A program made the translations under genes and the position numbers. 64,000 bases of DNA from Phyllostachys edulis (lineage: Eukaryota > Streptophyta > Magnoliopsida > Poales > Poaceae), in contig CM070553.1 of NCBI GenBank assembly GCA_036346405.1, positions 72,418,976 through 72,482,975 of the forward strand, given 5' to 3'. Under the pieces are notes generated by a model that was not told the DNA's origin, ran no database searches, and worked only from the letters and a program-made list of their open reading frames with translations. The first letter of the stretch is position 1. The number at the start of each line of letters is the position of its first letter. Shown in pieces: positions 25,950 through 37,745 of this stretch.

Positions 25950-26499
25950 CTGGAGCCCTGGAGTTTTCCCAAGCTAGGGTGTTCAGGAGTTGGTAAAAAG
26001 GACCATGAAGGCAGGCAAGAGATGTGACAGAAGCATGGCACAGGTGCTGCAAAAGTGGAAGCATTTAATGCGATACAACATGCATTAAATGTGGGGAAGA
26101 CTTCCTTGCACAAGGACACAGTCAAAGGATAAAGAAAAATGGGTGTGACTGCCAAGTGGGGACAGCCAAGACTCGAAATGGAGGTCCTGCGAAGACCTTG
26201 AGGAGGTCCCGCAGAGAACAAGGGGAGGTCCTCACCCACAAGGGAGGTCCTGACGGTTGGATCTCCAAAAAGGAGGTCCAACGGCCAAGATCAAAAGCAA
26301 AAGAGGAGGTCTGTAGAGATCAAGGGGAGGTCCTCACCCACAAGGGAGGTCCTCACGGTTGGATTGAATCCAGGGGGAGGTCTGGATGGTTAGGATCTAA
26401 TCGGAGGAGGAGGTCTTGAACGGTTAAGATCTCTAGAGGAGGGGTCTGAACGGTTAGGATCTCCAAGGGGAGGTCCTAACGGTCGGATATGCAAAAAGG

Positions 26500-26810
26500 T
26501 GGAGGTCTGGACGGTTAAGATCTCCAAGGGTGGGGTCTTAACGGCCAGATCTACAAGGAGGGAGGTCTGGACGGTTAAGATCTCCAAGGGGGGGGTCTTA
26601 ACGGCCAGATCTTCAGGAGGGGAATGCAGGACGGTTGAGATCTCTAGGGGAGGTCTTAACGGCCAGATCTTCAAGGAGGAGAGGTGCAGGCGGTTGAGAT
26701 CTCCAAGGGGAGGTCTTATGACCAGATCTTCAGGAGGAGAATGCAGGCGGTTGAGATCTCCAAGGGGGAGGTCTTAACGGCCAGATCTTCAAGGAGGGAG
26801 GTCTATAGTG
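26500..26810 (-). repeat. 60-bp tandem repeats in E4 U3
   Basis: About five diverged units, each with ACGGTTRAGATCTCCAAGG, a GGAGGTCTT block and ACGGCCAGATCTTC. Looser GGAGGTC repeats extend over about 26160-27270. Confidence 0.75.
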
Positions 26811-27773
26811 AAATAGGAAGCGAGAGAAGTAGGAGCCGCTGGATTTCAATCAGACCGCCCAAAATGATTGGGCCGTTCGGACCATCCGAGCTAGCGCTAG
26901 ATCTCAGCCATTGAACTGAATCGGGTAGTACAAAATGGTTGGGACGTTCGGACCGTCCGAACGCCTCTGCAAATCGGACCGCCCAGCAAAGATCTAAGTG
27001 CTCAGAGAGGGTGGGACGTTCGGACCATCCGAACGTCTCACCAAGATCAAACCGTCCAATGCAAATCGGACGATTCACAAGTGATATAGGTGCAAATTGA
27101 CAAGGAGGAGGTCCTAGAGGACATGGGGAGGTCCTGAAGGGCACGGGGAGATCCAATAAAGGAGAGGGGAGGTCATAAAGGACGTGGAGAGGTCCTGTAG
27201 GACACAGGGAGGTCCAATAAAGGAGAAGGGAGGTCCTATAGGACACGGAGAGGTCCAATAAAGGTAAGGGGGTCCTAAGAAACGGTAGCACCGCAAGGTG
27301 CGGGTGGTGCTACTGGTTTGGCACCGAAGGAAACTTCCAGAGAGGGTTTCCAGGATTTAAGCAACAGAGGTAAGTCCAAGCGGACACAGTGGTGTTCAAA
27401 ATACACAGAGAGGGAGTTCAATGGATTTGAGAAAGATTTGGACATGAAGAGGTCTAAACTTGGGAAGGAACCACAGAAGGAGGTGTAGATCAGGGAGGGC
27501 ACACTCTCATAGGGAGATTTAGACCTAAGGAGGTCCGGTCCAAAGATGGACAAAACCTGGACAGAAACAGGAAGATCACCAAAACTCCAACAACTCAACA
27601 AACCATCAAGGGATTTTAGTTGAAGTTTGAGTTAGTCAATTTAAGTCCATTCTGAAATTTCAAGTTAAGCTTTGAATTCTCATCGAAACAAAAATGGTTC
27701 TTTTTATTTTGAAATCTTCAAAAAAAAACTCTGAAAAAAAATCAGGGTGTTACAGCAGTAAAGCCATGCACGG

Positions 27774-27857
27774 GTGTTTAAAGCGCCCAGGGTGCTTTAA
27801 ATGCATGGGCCCACTGTGTTTAAAGCGCCCAGGGTGCTTTAAATGCATGGGCAACCG
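27774..27857. repeat. 42-bp tandem duplication in E3
   Basis: Two copies starting at 27774 and 27816. Each contains the inverted pair TTTAAAGC / GCTTTAAA around a GC-rich loop. Confidence 0.8.
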
Positions 27858-30800
27858 GAGGAAGAAGAACAGATGCGGCGGGGCCCCACAAGTCAGTGAA
27901 AGAAAACAAAAGGGCTCGGGTCACACTGGAACAAACGGGTTGAGTCTAACCCTTAAGGCACGAGCCCAACACACGCACCGCTAGATTAGATTTGAACGGC
28001 TGTGATTGAGTCCACTCCACCTTGGTGGCCGATTGAATCGACGACTAGAAAAGGCACGCGTCAAAGGGCTTAGCTAAAAAGGGCGACACGATCAAGATCC
28101 AACGGCCGAGAAAGCTTGTGCGCCTAAACAGGCTTGGAACAATAGGAACACGCGACGTGGATGGTTAGATGGGGATCCAACGGTCCAAAATCATGCGCGT
28201 TTGAACAGAGCCGAGGCAGGTGCTGAGCGGGTTGGGTTGAGCCAAAACCAAAGGTTGGCTCGGGTCTGACCTAAACCCAACAAGAGTTTGACTTAGGGTT
28301 TTGAAATGAGCTGAATCTTGGAAGAATTATTAGAGGTAGCAAACTAACTCCAAAAATTCTGAAATTTTGACTGGAGGTTTCTAGCTCCAGGATAAACCTT
28401 GTGTAAATTTTCCAGAGGTTTTTATGCAGAGAATTTTTCTCCAGAAATTCCAGAAGGCTTGTTCTAGGGTTTGACCAAGGGTCAAACTGGTTTGACTGGC
28501 CTCCAAAAATTATCAAATAATTTCTAAAAATTATGAAACTTTTCAGAGGTGTCACACAGCTTCCCTAGAACCAAGGAAAATTATTTCCAAGGGATGAACA
28601 CAAGATTTTCAACAAGGAGGTTATGACTTTAGTCAAAGGAGGTTTTGGTTTTTGATTTCCCACAATTCCTTTACAAGAATTACAGAATTGTTCAAAAACT
28701 TTCAGATGCAAGGAAAGTTTTAATTTTTACACATTTTCTTACATTTGAAACACACACCTATATTTGGGATGTTACACCATTGATCTGGGCCATACCGTGC
28801 AACCACAAGTCCATTTATGGGGTGGACCCGGTCTACTAATTAGCAATGTTTTAGTTCGGTTCTGTCAAGGGTTAATAAGCGGCGCAAGAGGGGGCCCAGA
28901 ATGGCAAAACCTCAGCGGGCAAAACCGAGTTAAAACAAAACTTTGTAAAAGTCTTGTCACGTGCTCTAGACTGCTTACCTAAGGTAGTGAGCGGTGGCAT
29001 AGATATATGCCGAACAAACTAGAGAATTAAGTGTCTTGTGGGTCAAAGTTGTACAACCTCTGCGAGTGTAAAACTATTGAATAGTCGTGTCCCCGGTTAT
29101 GGACAATGCCTGGTGATTTCACACGAGGGGTAGATTTTCATAAAATGTTGGTTTGGTTGGAACGGTTGAGAAGTGAACGGGTATTCACTGCTTGTTGGTT
29201 GGGAAGTGAACGGGGTGTTCACTAGTTATTTCAAATAAACTTGTTTACTTATGTATTAATCTTTTAAATTGTGCTTTCAATCTACTTAATGTATTTACTG
29301 CCAATATTGCTTTCTGCAAAATTAGCCATAAAGCTTTCCTTGGCAAGCCTTGCATGAAGACTAGTTGCATACATTTCCCCACGACTTGCTGAGTACATTC
29401 AAAGTACTCACGGCTTTATGCCCTCTGGTTGATCAGTCGCTGAAGAAGAACCAGGAAGCACCGAGTTCTACGAAGAAGACTACTTTGAAGACTTTGCGAA
29501 CTAGGTCGTGTCCTCCACTCAATTGCCTGTGGGCACATCAGATGGCCACCACGAGATGTTTTGCTTACTACTGCAAGTTTGTCTTTTGCTGTTAAGCCCT
29601 ACGTGGCAACTCTGTAAGACTTGACCATAAGGTCTTTTGCTACTATTAATATTAATTTATCTGCTTCATCTATAGTTTGTTGTATGGATATGATTTCATC
29701 GATGTTGCAACTATGTGAGCTAGCTACTAATCATGGGACTAGTTCAGAATACACAAAGGGTCCCAGAGTTGCATATCCGGGGTCCCGACAATTAAGTCCT
29801 TAGTTGGCTGCTCAGGCGAGACTATCCACATCCTAGTGTGCTTAAGGCACCCACACTCACCACTAGCCACTCGCCCGAGCATAAATCATTTTCGGTTCAA
29901 CCCTAACAAATGACCACCCTGGTCAATAGCTCACAAATTTTAACAAAGGTGGTATAGCCACAATTCCATAGCTCATTAGTCAAGTTCAACATTCTTTGAG
30001 TCATGAGATTGCGAGACCAACGTCTACTAAAGCATGGCTAAGCAATAAAGCACATCCATGTTGGTATACAAAGACATCCAACTAAGATAACCCATCCTAC
30101 AGGTATCCAAGGGTACATGTCAACTTGTTGTATTCAACCATACCAAGGAGTCATTTTGACAAGTGGTGCTTAACTACTCCCAAAACCATTTTTTATAAAA
30201 CTAGCCATGCATGTTCATAATAAAACAATATACTTTTTTGCAAAATGGGTTTAACATGATCAAATATTTATGACTTGCCTTTGCTAAAGAACTGAGCTTC
30301 TTCGGTTGGGAATGCTGGGTCCAGGAGGTCTTCAGAACAACCAGATCCTACACGTGCGAAAAGAAACAAGGTAAATAAAACGAACCCTCAAAAACTTCAA
30401 CAAAAGAACCAAACTAGAGCTAAAAAGAAAAACATGGAATCAAGGTGAAGATAGGAACTTGAATCACTGAATCAGAGCTCCTATCAAGGGAGAAAGAGCT
30501 CTTCAGAAGGAGGTCTGAGTTAGGAGGGAGGTCCAAAGCAGTAGGAAAACAAAAGGGAGGCAAGAGGCCTCTCTAGTGCTTTATTAAAGCACGGGGAGGT
30601 CCGGAGAGGAGGATGATGCATTCAATGCGCACGACGGGAGTAGGTGATGGAGGGAAAGGAGAGGGTAAAAGAGGAAAAGACAAGGTATGGTGGAGTTGAC
30701 CGCAATTAATGCGACATGACCGCGTTTAATGCGTGAAGACTCCCGCGGTACTGAGACACGACGAGAGGAAGAAGAAGGTGAGCAGAGGACCTGAGAAGGT

Positions 30801-31430
30801 GGTCCCACTAGAGAGGTGGTCGTGACCAAAGGGAGGTCGTGACCGCAAGGGGGGTCTTTGCAAAAGGACCAAGGGGGAGGTCGTGACCACAAGGGGTGGT
30901 CTTGACCATAAGGGTGGTCTTGACCATAAGGGTGGTCTTTGCAAAAAAACCAAGAGAGTGATCTTTGCAAAAAGACCAAAGGGGAGGTCACGACCAAAGG
31001 AGAGGTCGTGATCCAAAGGAGAGGTCTGGACCTCAAGAGAGGTCGTGACCCAAAAGGATGGTTTTTGCAAAAAGACTGAGGAGGTGGTCTTTGCAAAAAG
31101 ACCACAAGGATGGAGAGGTCCAAGACAGTTCGAAGCGCGCGCACCCGAACTCAACTTGATCTGACCGTCCGACCTTTATCGGGCGGCCCAAACCAGAGGT
31201 AAAGTTCGAACTGCTTGAACAGCACAAATTCATCGGACCATCCAAGCACGATCGGACGGCTCGGACTGAGCGCGCTCACGCGAAGAGAGAGAAAAGGATT
31301 GATAGGCGGAGAGGTCCAACCGAAAAGAGAGGTCTGGACTGAGGGGGAGGTCCTGAGGACGAGGAGGTCCTGAGGACGAGGAGGTCCTGAGGAAGAGGTC
31401 CTGAGGACGAGGAGGTCCTGAGGAAAAGGT

Positions 31431-31580
31431 CCTGACGGCGAGATGAACTCAAAGGAGATCCTGGCGGTCAAGATGAACTCAAATGAGATCCTGACGGTCA
31501 AGATGAGCCCAAAGGAGATCTTGACGGTCAAGATGAGCCCAAAGGAGATCCTGACGGTCAAGATGAGCTCAAAGTAGATC
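31431..31580 (-). repeat. 30-bp tandem array in E1 U3
   Basis: Five units of about 30 bp (GAGATCCTGACGGTCAAGAT followed by GAGCCCAAAG). It is preceded at 31335-31430 by shorter GAGGTCCTGAGGACGAG repeats. Confidence 0.85.
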
Positions 31581-32066
31581 ATGAGAGTGAGAGGAAAAGA
31601 GGGTTGAACGAGAGGAAGGTCCAAAAAGGAGAGATTCAACCCGAACTTTGAAATTCAGAAATCAAGGATGTTTGAAACATAAACCCGAGCTTGGAGCACC
31701 TCGGGGTGGTCGTGACCCAAGGGGAGGTCAAAACCGAAGGAAGGTTCAAACAGAGAAGGAGGTCTAGACCGAAAGGAGGTCTAAACCAAAGGAAGGTCTG
31801 GACTAACGGGAAGTCCAAACAAAAGACACAAGGGGAGGTCCAACCGGGGAGGTCTGAACGAACAGAGAGATGGAAAAACAACACCAGAGCTCACATAACT
31901 CCAAATAAACCCAACTTTCGCATTAGTTGAAGTTCGATTAATTCACATTAAACCTCCAAATTTCCAAAATCTTCCAGTTAAGCTTGAGCAAATCAACAAA
32001 ACCGAATGGTTATTTTTTGTTTTGAAAACTCTTACGAACTCTAAAAAATTGGGATGTTACAAAGTG

Positions 32067-33735
32067 ACACCTGCAAACCATCCTTGCATTGCATGCATCG
32101 TTTTCCAGTCTTCTTTTACTATTCTTTATCTCCTTGCTTTTGTTGGATTTTTGGGGGTTTCTGGTAATTTCTCAATTTGAGAAAAGAATAAACATAAAAA
32201 GAAAAGTGGGGGCCACCTGTCATTGAGGTAGAGGGAGGATAAGGTTGGAGACATTGTCTCCAACCCTAACAGAGCGGTCGAGCAGCGTTGGGGCTTGGCT
32301 TCAGCCAGGCGACGCCGCATGCGACGTGGGTGATATGGGCGGCTCGGCGGCTCATGCGCGATGAGTGCGGGCCATTGGCGGAGACAGTGGGGCGGCTCTC
32401 CTCCTCCTCTAGAAAGGCCGGCTTCTCTCATCTTCTCTCGGTACCTGATTTTGAGTTAGTTCCTCCTGATTTGGTACTTTTTCTTCCTTATCGATTTGTG
32501 TTCGATTTTGGATCCTTGGAGCTCCCACGTCACCATGATTATCTCGGTGCCATCGGAAGTGAGGCCGGGACTCTTCTCCTTGCTCATTCCATTGGTTTCC
32601 TCGTGTGCCATTTCTCCTTTTGGGTGTTCTATGAGGGTTTCTTGGTTTTGAGCACTTGGAGGAAAGTTTCGGTGTGTTCTCTAGATTAATCTTGTAGAGG
32701 GAGAAAAACACTTCGGTTCCTGGTACTTGGTGTTCTCAGGTGTACTCGGCCGGTGCATCTCGGTGGTTTTTGTGCGGCATCCCCTGTACCTCGGCTTCGT
32801 CTTTCGGTGTGTCCCAGATTGCAAAGATTGGCATTATATCTCTGTCAACCTTGTATGATATTCGCGGCACAATGATACAATTGGTTTTCTGAGACAACAC
32901 CATTTGGCATGCTTTGCCCGGTTCTTCTCGTTGGCTCTGAGTGCCATCGGCTTTGTGAGTATCATTGCATTTCATTTTGTGTATCACTTTGCATATATGT
33001 GCTGTACTAGTCAAAATCTGAAATTGGTTTGATGCTAGTACTGGGAGATATTGCTAGTGATTCTATGGGTTCGGTTTAATAGCTCGATGATGATTATTGA
33101 CATTTATGAAATTGGATTGACTTTGTTAAATCATACTTGGGCTTGATGTGTGTATACTGATGTTGGTGCGTCTCATTTGTCATAGTTCTGTTACTAGTCT
33201 ATGGGTTGGCTGCCTTGCTGTTTGCCGAATTTGATTACTAATAATCACCTTCTGCACTGAGTTATACTTGTTGCTCGTTGGTCGAAAATAGTAAGCACTG
33301 ATTTGTGGTTTCAGTTTCTGCACTGTGATATCTTGTTCCTATGTTGGCTGAAGCTGTAAAAGCTGATTTTGTTGTGATCTTAGTTTGCTTTGTGATATTC
33401 ATGCTACTTTTGTTGGCCAAAAGAAATTAGTGCTATTGTGGCTTATGAGATTGTTCCTTCTTAATATAACAGTAAGACATTTATATTTGAGCTCTAAGTC
33501 TAATTTATCATATCTATCTAATTAGTGAATATCCTTGACATAAGTGTTGTGAAGGCTAAGATTATGTGTTGTGCAACTCGACATATGAGAGCAATAAACA
33601 AACAATTAAATCTAAGCATTATGCTGATTTTAATTGTTTACATGTTAATTTTGTCATTTAAATACTGTTGAAAATATGCTTTAATTATCATTAATTATGC
33701 TGGAATTAATTATGAATGTTTGCTAAAACTGCCAA
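32067..33735. other. Intergenic stretch right of E1
   Basis: No supported gene. It is the continuation of the 6713-6825 flank. It contains a small hairpin (GGTTGGAGA / TCTCCAACC near 32242-32266) and a GC-rich segment 32270-32450 followed by T-rich, intron-like sequence. The ORFs here show no recognisable protein features. Confidence 0.4.
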
Positions 33736-33935
33736 TTTTTTTTTGAGAAAACAGCGGACTGCCGATATTGCATTAAAGATAGAAGCAAAAGCAAAAAACA
33801 AAAAGCAACATTTAGGTACAAAAAGCCGAAAAAGAAAACAAATTCAAGAAAAAAACCAGAAGACTCTCCCCATCTCTCCATGAGCCGGAGATGATCCTTC
33901 TATGCCTTTCCTATGGATGACCCCGAATTATTTTA
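33736..33935 (-). mobile_element. Possible LINE 3' end fragment
   Basis: A T9 tract (33736-33744) followed by TTGAGAAAACAGC...CATTAAAGAT looks like the reverse complement of a plant LINE 3' end with its A tail. No coding sequence or TSD was found. Confidence 0.35.
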
Positions 33936-34380
33936 ATTATTTATTTATTTTACTTTTTTTATGTAAAATATTCGTGTAATGGCAAGATTGTTAAAATCAA
34001 TATTCTAGCCATAGCTCTGAATGACATAGAATCTAAACTGCAATTTAGACATTTATCGATCAAATTAGATGCCAAATGACTAAATAAACACTCATATCAC
34101 TCTTGGAATACATGGCACATTGCAAAAATGTATTGCCAATTTTACAACAGCATTCATGTCAGATCAGATGCAAGACAAAAGTGCTGCATAGATGTTTATC
34201 CTATTTTTCTCAGGTTGGGGAGAAAGATTAGAAAGGTGGTCTGGCTAGTGTTAATTAGTTGCCAGTTGGTTGGGACATATCTTGATTTATATGTTGCAAG
34301 GCGGAAGGCCTAGGCTAACCCAACCACAAGGTGACACCTGAGAGGGAAAGCTTTTTCTTCAGTCACGATCAAGTCAAATT

Positions 34381-35168
34381 TTTAAATAATGGAAGAGAAA
34401 ATCTCTCCCGGTCTCTACATCAAGGATGCACACAATCTAATTTATTAATAAATTTAAAACACCAAGTAGCCAAACTGTTGAAACTGGCATAAAGCCTTAC
34501 AAGCAAATGATGATTGAAATTTAAACTCAATCATTACAAATCCTGTGACTAAACCGCCACCCATGAGCACATAGAATTTGCTTCGCCACAACCTCAAGAC
34601 GGTCGCTTCTAGCGGCATAGACTCATACAGTGCGGTTTACAGATTTGCCTAAGCCCTCAGCCAATGCCCGATCAAAAAGATAACCTGTAATGGATTAGTA
34701 ACAATCTTTTTATTAAAAATGGCATCATTCCGGTATAACCAGATAGACCAACATAAGGCACTAGCTCCCACCAGGAGTTGTGATCTTAAAATTGTTGGAA
34801 TTCCGGTTAACCAATTCCCGAACATGTTTGTTATGTTCACAGGGGGCGATAAATTAAACGCACAACGGATAACCCACCAAGTGAGACGCGTAAATGGGCA
34901 ATCAATAAAAAGATGTTGAATTGTTTCCTCTTTAAGACAGAAACAACATTGCTTACTTCCCCTCCAATTTCTTTTAAGGAGGTTATCTTTAATTAAAACT
35001 ACTCCTCTTTTGAGATACCATAGGAAAATTTGAACTTTTAAGGGAATTTTAATTATCCAGAATAAGTTTCTAATAGGTACTCGACAATTGCTAATTAGAG
35101 CCACGTAGTAAGATTTGACCGTAAACAGACCAAATTTATTTAAATTCTATTCAAAGATATCCTTTTGA
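34381..35168 (-). mobile_element. 5'-truncated LINE insertion with 14-bp TSD
   Basis: The direct repeat GATCAAGTCAAATT flanks it at 34367-34380 and 35169-35182. A weak A-rich tail abuts the left repeat, consistent with minus-strand target-primed insertion. The length of 788 bp is far below a full LINE, indicating 5' truncation. Confidence 0.88.
34649..35104 (-). pseudogene. LINE reverse transcriptase C-terminus (zf-RVT)
   Basis: An open frame of 151 residues without its upstream RT. It has the zf-RVT region seen at the end of plant LINE ORF2 proteins: VQIFLWYLKRGVVLIKDNLL, then a CCFCLKEETIQHLFIDCP zinc-binding Cys/His block, then an LVGASALCWSIWLYRNDAIF tail. The endonuclease and catalytic RT parts are absent because of 5' truncation, so it has no function. 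Confidence 0.85.
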
Positions 35169-35182
35169 GATCAAGTCAAATT

Positions 35183-37500
35183 AAGCAGCATGATTAAAAA
35201 ATGGAATGAAAGGAAGTATCATGCATCCACATCGATCATTGTCGATTCATTTGGTGGCCAGAAGCATCTGGGAAACAGGCGTGCGGGGGCCATACATGAA
35301 CGAGACGAATCAAATGGAGCCATTCTGGCATCGCCCTTGTTTTCACGTAGACAGCAACTTTTGAACGCTTCAAAGCCCTTCTCTCTATAATGAAATAGAA
35401 AATCTAGCATCATGAATGAAATAACAAAATGATATCTTTACCACGCACAGATCCGATAGAGATGTCATTTTTACTATTTCATTCATCGAAGACTATATTC
35501 CCTATTTCGTTGTGAAACAGTACCATTTTAGCCGAAATTCACCGCTGAAAAGCTACGTGAGTACTGTTCCTTCCTACAACGTCAGGTCACGGGACACCAT
35601 GGGGTCTCATCCTAGTCAGCCAGCGTGCCCACACGCACGCGACCAGTGAAGAACAATAGGAGAAGTACCAGCGTCACATGTAGAAACATTATTTGCAGAC
35701 TATTTGGTTTAATTTCGTTGGGAGTATTTGCATCTTTTGGGAACAAGACGCTGATTCTTAGTCTTTCATAAAAATCTATAATATTCCTTGCATTTTAAAA
35801 CCACAGAACCATTCTTAACCGCTCTAAGAAAAATCCAACAAGCACAAAATAGTTCATTTTTGTGCTTGTTGGATTTTTACAACTTGCTTTTTACAACTTT
35901 AAAATATGGGGCCACACCTATACTTTAAAATACACAAATTTACAACTTGCTTTTTAGAAAGTGGCTTGTTTACAACATGTAATCGAACGGTCTATCCTTG
36001 TAACTCCAGGCATATATCGAGTTTAATTAGGCGCATGCAATTTAGAGAGTGAAGGTAGAAATTGCACATTCATTTTTCTAGAACTAGATGGGTATAATTT
36101 TTTCTCTGGAAGTGATTTACTAGGAGGGTTATTCAAAATGCAATCATATATGGAGATGGATATGGATGGGTTGAGACTTGAGACCAGGTTTTGTAGAGAG
36201 GGGAGAGGTGGGAACGATCCAATATGAAGCTAACTTAGTAAAACATTGCAATATGAAGCTAACTTAGTAAAGTACAATACAAGTAGTTCCTACCCATAAC
36301 TCCTCGTATGTTGCAATCAGTCCTCACCCAAATTAACAAGTAACATATCATTAATGATATCCTAGTCCCTCTTTCGCAATGATCGACACAAGTCATGTGT
36401 ATCCAAGTATGACTAGCATAAATTTGCGATGAAAACAAAAGCAAATGACTCAAAGGTTCCACATTCATTCTTCAGGGAGGGAACTTTTTCTAATTGATTG
36501 CTTTATGGACTATACAATACATACCAATAATGTGCAAAACAGTGTTACAATGAGAACCCCCGGCGAGTTTCGAAGATTCAACTTGCTCGGTTGATATACA
36601 TTCACAAGTCACAACATTCCACAAATCTCAAATTCCCAAATCCAAATTCCAATAATACCAAGGTTAGGTGATGTCGTGATGTGCCACGCTTCTTGCCTTT
36701 GCCCGCCACCATTGTTGTTGTTTACTGCGCGCGCCTAATCGGCTACTCTGGCGTCTGCAGTGCCGTCTTAATTGGTCCTCTCCTCATCTTTGGCCGCGGG
36801 TCATCGAGCACCAAGTGCAGCGCCATTGACCAAGCTGCTGACCTACTCTGGTTAGGTTAGGGTTTAGTCGAATGGGGATTGGTTGGGGGGGGGGGGATGT
36901 GCTCGAAGTGTTCGTTGGGGGCTTGGGGCGGTAGTAAGTGGACTGAAGTGAGGCTAAAGTAAGGTAGGGACACGTGTAGGCTAGGCTTCCAAGTGGGGTG
37001 CACACCAAAGAAACATGAGATTTGACCCAAATGCTGAAATACTCCTTGAAAAGTTTTCCAATGTTTTTGGGGTGTCGATGCATACCGGCACCTCTGCTAG
37101 TTGGGTAGAGGGTAGTGAGAGCGAGAAGCAACATGTTGAGAGAGGATAGGAGAATAAAAAAAAGAAGATAATGGTTATGAGCAAAAATGTACTATTTATG
37201 ATAAATAAAACTCAGGTAAATCAGGTAATTACCATGGTAGGGATCGACCTTGTCGTTTTTCCCTTAAAACCCAAAAATAATACAAGTATGGTAGGAATAA
37301 AAGATTTCTAGGTTAGGCAAATAGAAGCACCTTGATAGTGTTACTTTAGAAATTAAAGATAACATTTTCCTACTAAAAACTTCGGCTTTGGACGATTTCC
37401 TAGACATAGACACACGATGCTCAATCCTAAAATAAAAAAGGAAAGCAACGGAAAGACGACGCACATCCTCAAACCGCGTCACCATCTTTTTTTTCATATT
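35183..37500. other. Intergenic region upstream of the phytolongin gene
   Basis: No supported gene. It holds a perfect 21-bp inverted repeat (35829-35878), a small tandem duplication (36212-36270) and a G10 run near 36886. The ORF at 36784-37134 (minus) has no recognisable features. Confidence 0.5.
35829..35878. repeat. Perfect 21-bp inverted repeat
   Basis: Arms 35829-35849 and 35858-35878 are exact reverse complements around an 8-base loop (TAGTTCAT). They are followed by ACAACTTGCTTTTTACAAC-type direct repeats. It may be a relic of a hAT-like MITE terminus; identity is uncertain. Confidence 0.85.
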
Positions 37501-37513
37501 TGTCTTGTGCTAC

Positions 37514-37545
37514 AGTATAATATGCATACCTCTTCTTCTCCGCTT
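37514..37545 (+). promoter_or_regulatory. Candidate core promoter of the phytolongin gene
   Basis: A TATA-like GTATAATATGC at 37515-37524 is followed by a pyrimidine patch (CCTCTTCTTCTCCGC), the usual grass core-promoter arrangement. The 5' UTR would begin shortly after. It is placed by pattern only. Confidence 0.35.
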
Positions 37546-37745
37546 GTTGTTACCCAGTCAAATCCCCACCCAGGCCAAGTCTTCGCCTTTCGTTAATAAC
37601 ACTCTCCCCCTCGCCTCCTCCCTCCCTTGGTATCCCCTCACTATTCCTACCGAAATCTCCATCCACGATAAGGTTGCTTCCTTCCCCCCGACCTTCTGAT
37701 CCGTCCTCCTCCCCCTCCCGCGGCGGCCGCACCATTTTTTTCCAG

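Larger units (their letters stand above)
12164..27754 (-). mobile_element. E4: solo long LTR nested in E3
   Basis: The minus-strand LTR starts TGTAACACCCTGATTTT at 27754 and ends ...GGGTCGTCACA at 12164. GCAGT occurs exactly at 12159-12163 and 27755-27759. Own sequence is 12164-13745 plus 25425-27754, about 3.9 kb. A TATA box lies at 25940-25949. U3 contains about five 60-bp tandem units (26500-26800). There is no internal region. Confidence 0.9.
9387..28776 (-). mobile_element. E3: solo long LTR nested in E2
   Basis: The minus-strand LTR starts TGTAACATCCCAAATAT at 28776 and ends ...GGGGGTCTCACA at 9387. CCATT is present exactly at 9382-9386 and 28777-28781, and E2 reads through in register once E3 is removed (GTAAGCCATT-GATCTGGGCC). 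Own sequence is 9387-12163 plus 27760-28776, about 3.8 kb. No PBS or coding region. I could not find a clear TATA box in it. Confidence 0.9.
7432..29790 (+). mobile_element. E2: solo long LTR nested in E1
   Basis: Plus-strand LTR from TGTAACATCCCAAATTT (7432) to ...GGGGTCCCGACA (29790). Flanks are GTTAA (7427-7431) and ATTAA (29791-29795), a 4/5 match expected for an aged TSD, and E1 sequence resumes in register on the right. Own sequence is 7432-9386 plus 28782-29790, about 2.96 kb. A TATA box lies at 7998-8004. No internal region is present. Confidence 0.85.
6831..32061 (-). mobile_element. E1: solo long LTR (outermost of nested stack)
   Basis: The minus-strand LTR starts TGTAACATCCCAATTTT at 32061 and ends ...GGTCCTCACA at 6831. 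The direct repeat AAGTG flanks it at 6826-6830 and 32062-32066. Its own sequence is 6831-7431 plus 29796-32061 (about 2.9 kb); the rest is nested insertions. There is no PBS, PPT or coding region, so it is a solo LTR. Compared with E2 and E7, a block of roughly 700 bp between the Gln/Met-region palindrome GAGTAC and the CCCATAA segment is missing near 7370. U3 holds GAGGTC-rich tandem repeats (30490-31870). Confidence 0.88.

Noticed and set aside
26803..27291. ORFs rich in Pro, Leu and Ser in both directions (162 aa)
   Set aside because: They are translations of the GGAGGTC tandem repeats of the E4 U3.
31335..31580. Regular 30-bp repeat array that superficially resembles CRISPR spacing
   Set aside because: The units are contiguous tandem repeats without unique spacers, inside a retrotransposon U3 in a plant genome.
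32288..32689. ORF of 133 aa next to E1
   Set aside because: No domain, weak context and no conserved features; it could be a remnant of a first exon but nothing supports it.
36784..37134. Minus-strand ORF of 116 aa upstream of the phytolongin gene
   Set aside because: No domain, low-complexity Pro/Thr stretch and frame open by chance; no supporting splice or promoter signals.
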